A stretch of DNA of 64,000 bases from Psychrobium sp051201665 (GTDB lineage Bacteria; Pseudomonadota; Gammaproteobacteria; Enterobacterales; Psychrobiaceae), in assembly GCF_051201665.1 (NCBI RefSeq), contig NZ_CP179210.1:930001-994000 (forward strand), written 5' to 3'. This document shows positions 63,619 to 64,000 of this stretch, piece after piece (within the stretch, counting starts at the first letter, position 1; each line of letters begins with the position of its first letter). A model generated the notes under the pieces. That model saw only the letters and a program-made list of their open reading frames with translations, made no database searches and was not told the DNA's origin. The position numbers were made by a program, and so were the translations under genes.

Positions 63619-63951
63619 ATGAGTAATGTAGCTATTGAAATCACTGAACATGCTCAGCGACAAATTAAAGATGCTATTAAGTGGAGAGCTCATCATGAAG
63701 CTCCCGACACTGCAAGAAATAGCATTAAGTCAACAATAGTAGATTGGAAGGAATTGCTGGAAACGTTTCCTGAAAGTGGAAAAACATGCCAATTCTTTGA
63801 TTCTGATGAGTTTCGAGAGCTTAGTATTGGTGATTATCGCTTTGTTTACGAGATACGCCCCAAAGGCAATCAATTCATTATTTACTTATTAATCTTTTGT
63901 CATGAGAAAATGGATTACGAAACGTTGATACGACAATTTAGTCATTTTTAA
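63619..63951 (+). CDS. ParE/RelE-family toxin
   Basis: 110 residues: ITEHAQRQIKDAIKWRAHH (ParE/RelE helix), LLETFPESGKTCQF, FRELSIGDYRFVYEIRP (beta sheet core) and IYLLIFCHEK. Family members poison gyrase (ParE) or cleave mRNA on ribosomes (RelE); which one applies is unclear. Operon with the antitoxin; typical of mobile or stabilising modules. Confidence 0.88.
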   Translation: MSNVAIEITEHAQRQIKDAIKWRAHHEAPDTARNSIKSTIVDWKELLETFPESGKTCQFFDSDEFRELSIGDYRFVYEIRPKGNQFIIYLLIFCHEKMDYETLIRQFSHF

Positions 63952-63967
63952 GTTAGTAATTTATTCG

Positions 63968-63998
63968 AAGCCAGCTAATGAGAATTAGCTGGCTTTTT
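63968..63998 (+). terminator. Terminator after the toxin gene
   Basis: AAGCCAGCTAAT / ATTAGCTGGCTT stem, loop GAGA region, then TTTTT. Nearly the same sequence as the fahA terminator 940 bp upstream. Confidence 0.88.
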
Positions 63999-64000
63999 GG

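Overview
The window looks like chromosomal DNA of a marine gammaproteobacterium, most likely of the order Alteromonadales (Colwellia, Thalassotalea or Shewanella relatives). Evidence for this is the syntenic tsaE-amiB-mutL-miaA-hfq-hflX-hflK-hflC-purA block, PanP in place of PanD, an AsnC regulator very close to the enterobacterial one, two TonB-dependent receptors and moderately AT-rich composition. The genus cannot be fixed from the sequence alone. No tRNA or rRNA gene was recognised.

Layout. 1-2079: the leader-distal part of a type I-F CRISPR array (35 repeats, 34 spacers visible, transcribed rightward), decaying at its right end and followed by a small DUF4177 gene. The cas genes are not in the window. 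2370-7852: a TonB-dependent receptor, a methyl-accepting chemotaxis gene with six lesions, and tesB. 8004-13297: a Cus-like metal efflux operon. 13375-16463: an HscC-type Hsp70 with a membrane-bound J-like partner. 16450-31480: a vitamin B12 region with two cobalamin riboswitches. One precedes a BtuB-like receptor and a beta-propeller-like lipoprotein; the other precedes btuD-btuC-cobT-cobS-cobO-btuF. Between them lie a TetR/hydrolase pair, Zur-type alternative ribosomal protein genes and a trmK-like gene. 31624-38639: pgi, a PilZ-like protein, panP, slt, asnC and a DUF1289 protein. 38818-50014: the conserved cell wall, mismatch repair, tRNA modification, Hfq, Hfl and purine block. 50196-64000: accessory DNA with a lipoprotein, LysR, HAD, PhzF, idi, several broken genes, a MarR-controlled VOC-fahA operon and a toxin-antitoxin pair.

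The window is heavily marked by small non-autonomous repeats. A 159-162 bp hairpin element with ATACC...GGTAT ends occurs seven times, always in the same orientation. A 311 bp element with GGGTCTG ends and TA target duplications occurs twice. Two further hairpin elements share the ATACC ends but not the interior. These insertions break or truncate a NUDIX gene, cobC, a GNAT gene, a chemotaxis receptor and an unknown gene, and one separates the B12 lipoprotein from its terminator. With point-mutated and frameshifted genes, about eleven loci are non-intact, which suggests recent element expansion and gene decay. Some single-base frameshifts could be assembly errors.

Most interesting: (1) the riboswitch-BtuB-lipoprotein operon, resembling the Bacteroides BtuB/BtuG surface capture pair; (2) a CRISPR spacer that is itself a good intrinsic terminator; (3) the same-orientation MITE family whose outward-reading ends carry an ATG; (4) two orphan promoter-terminator units that look like small RNA genes.
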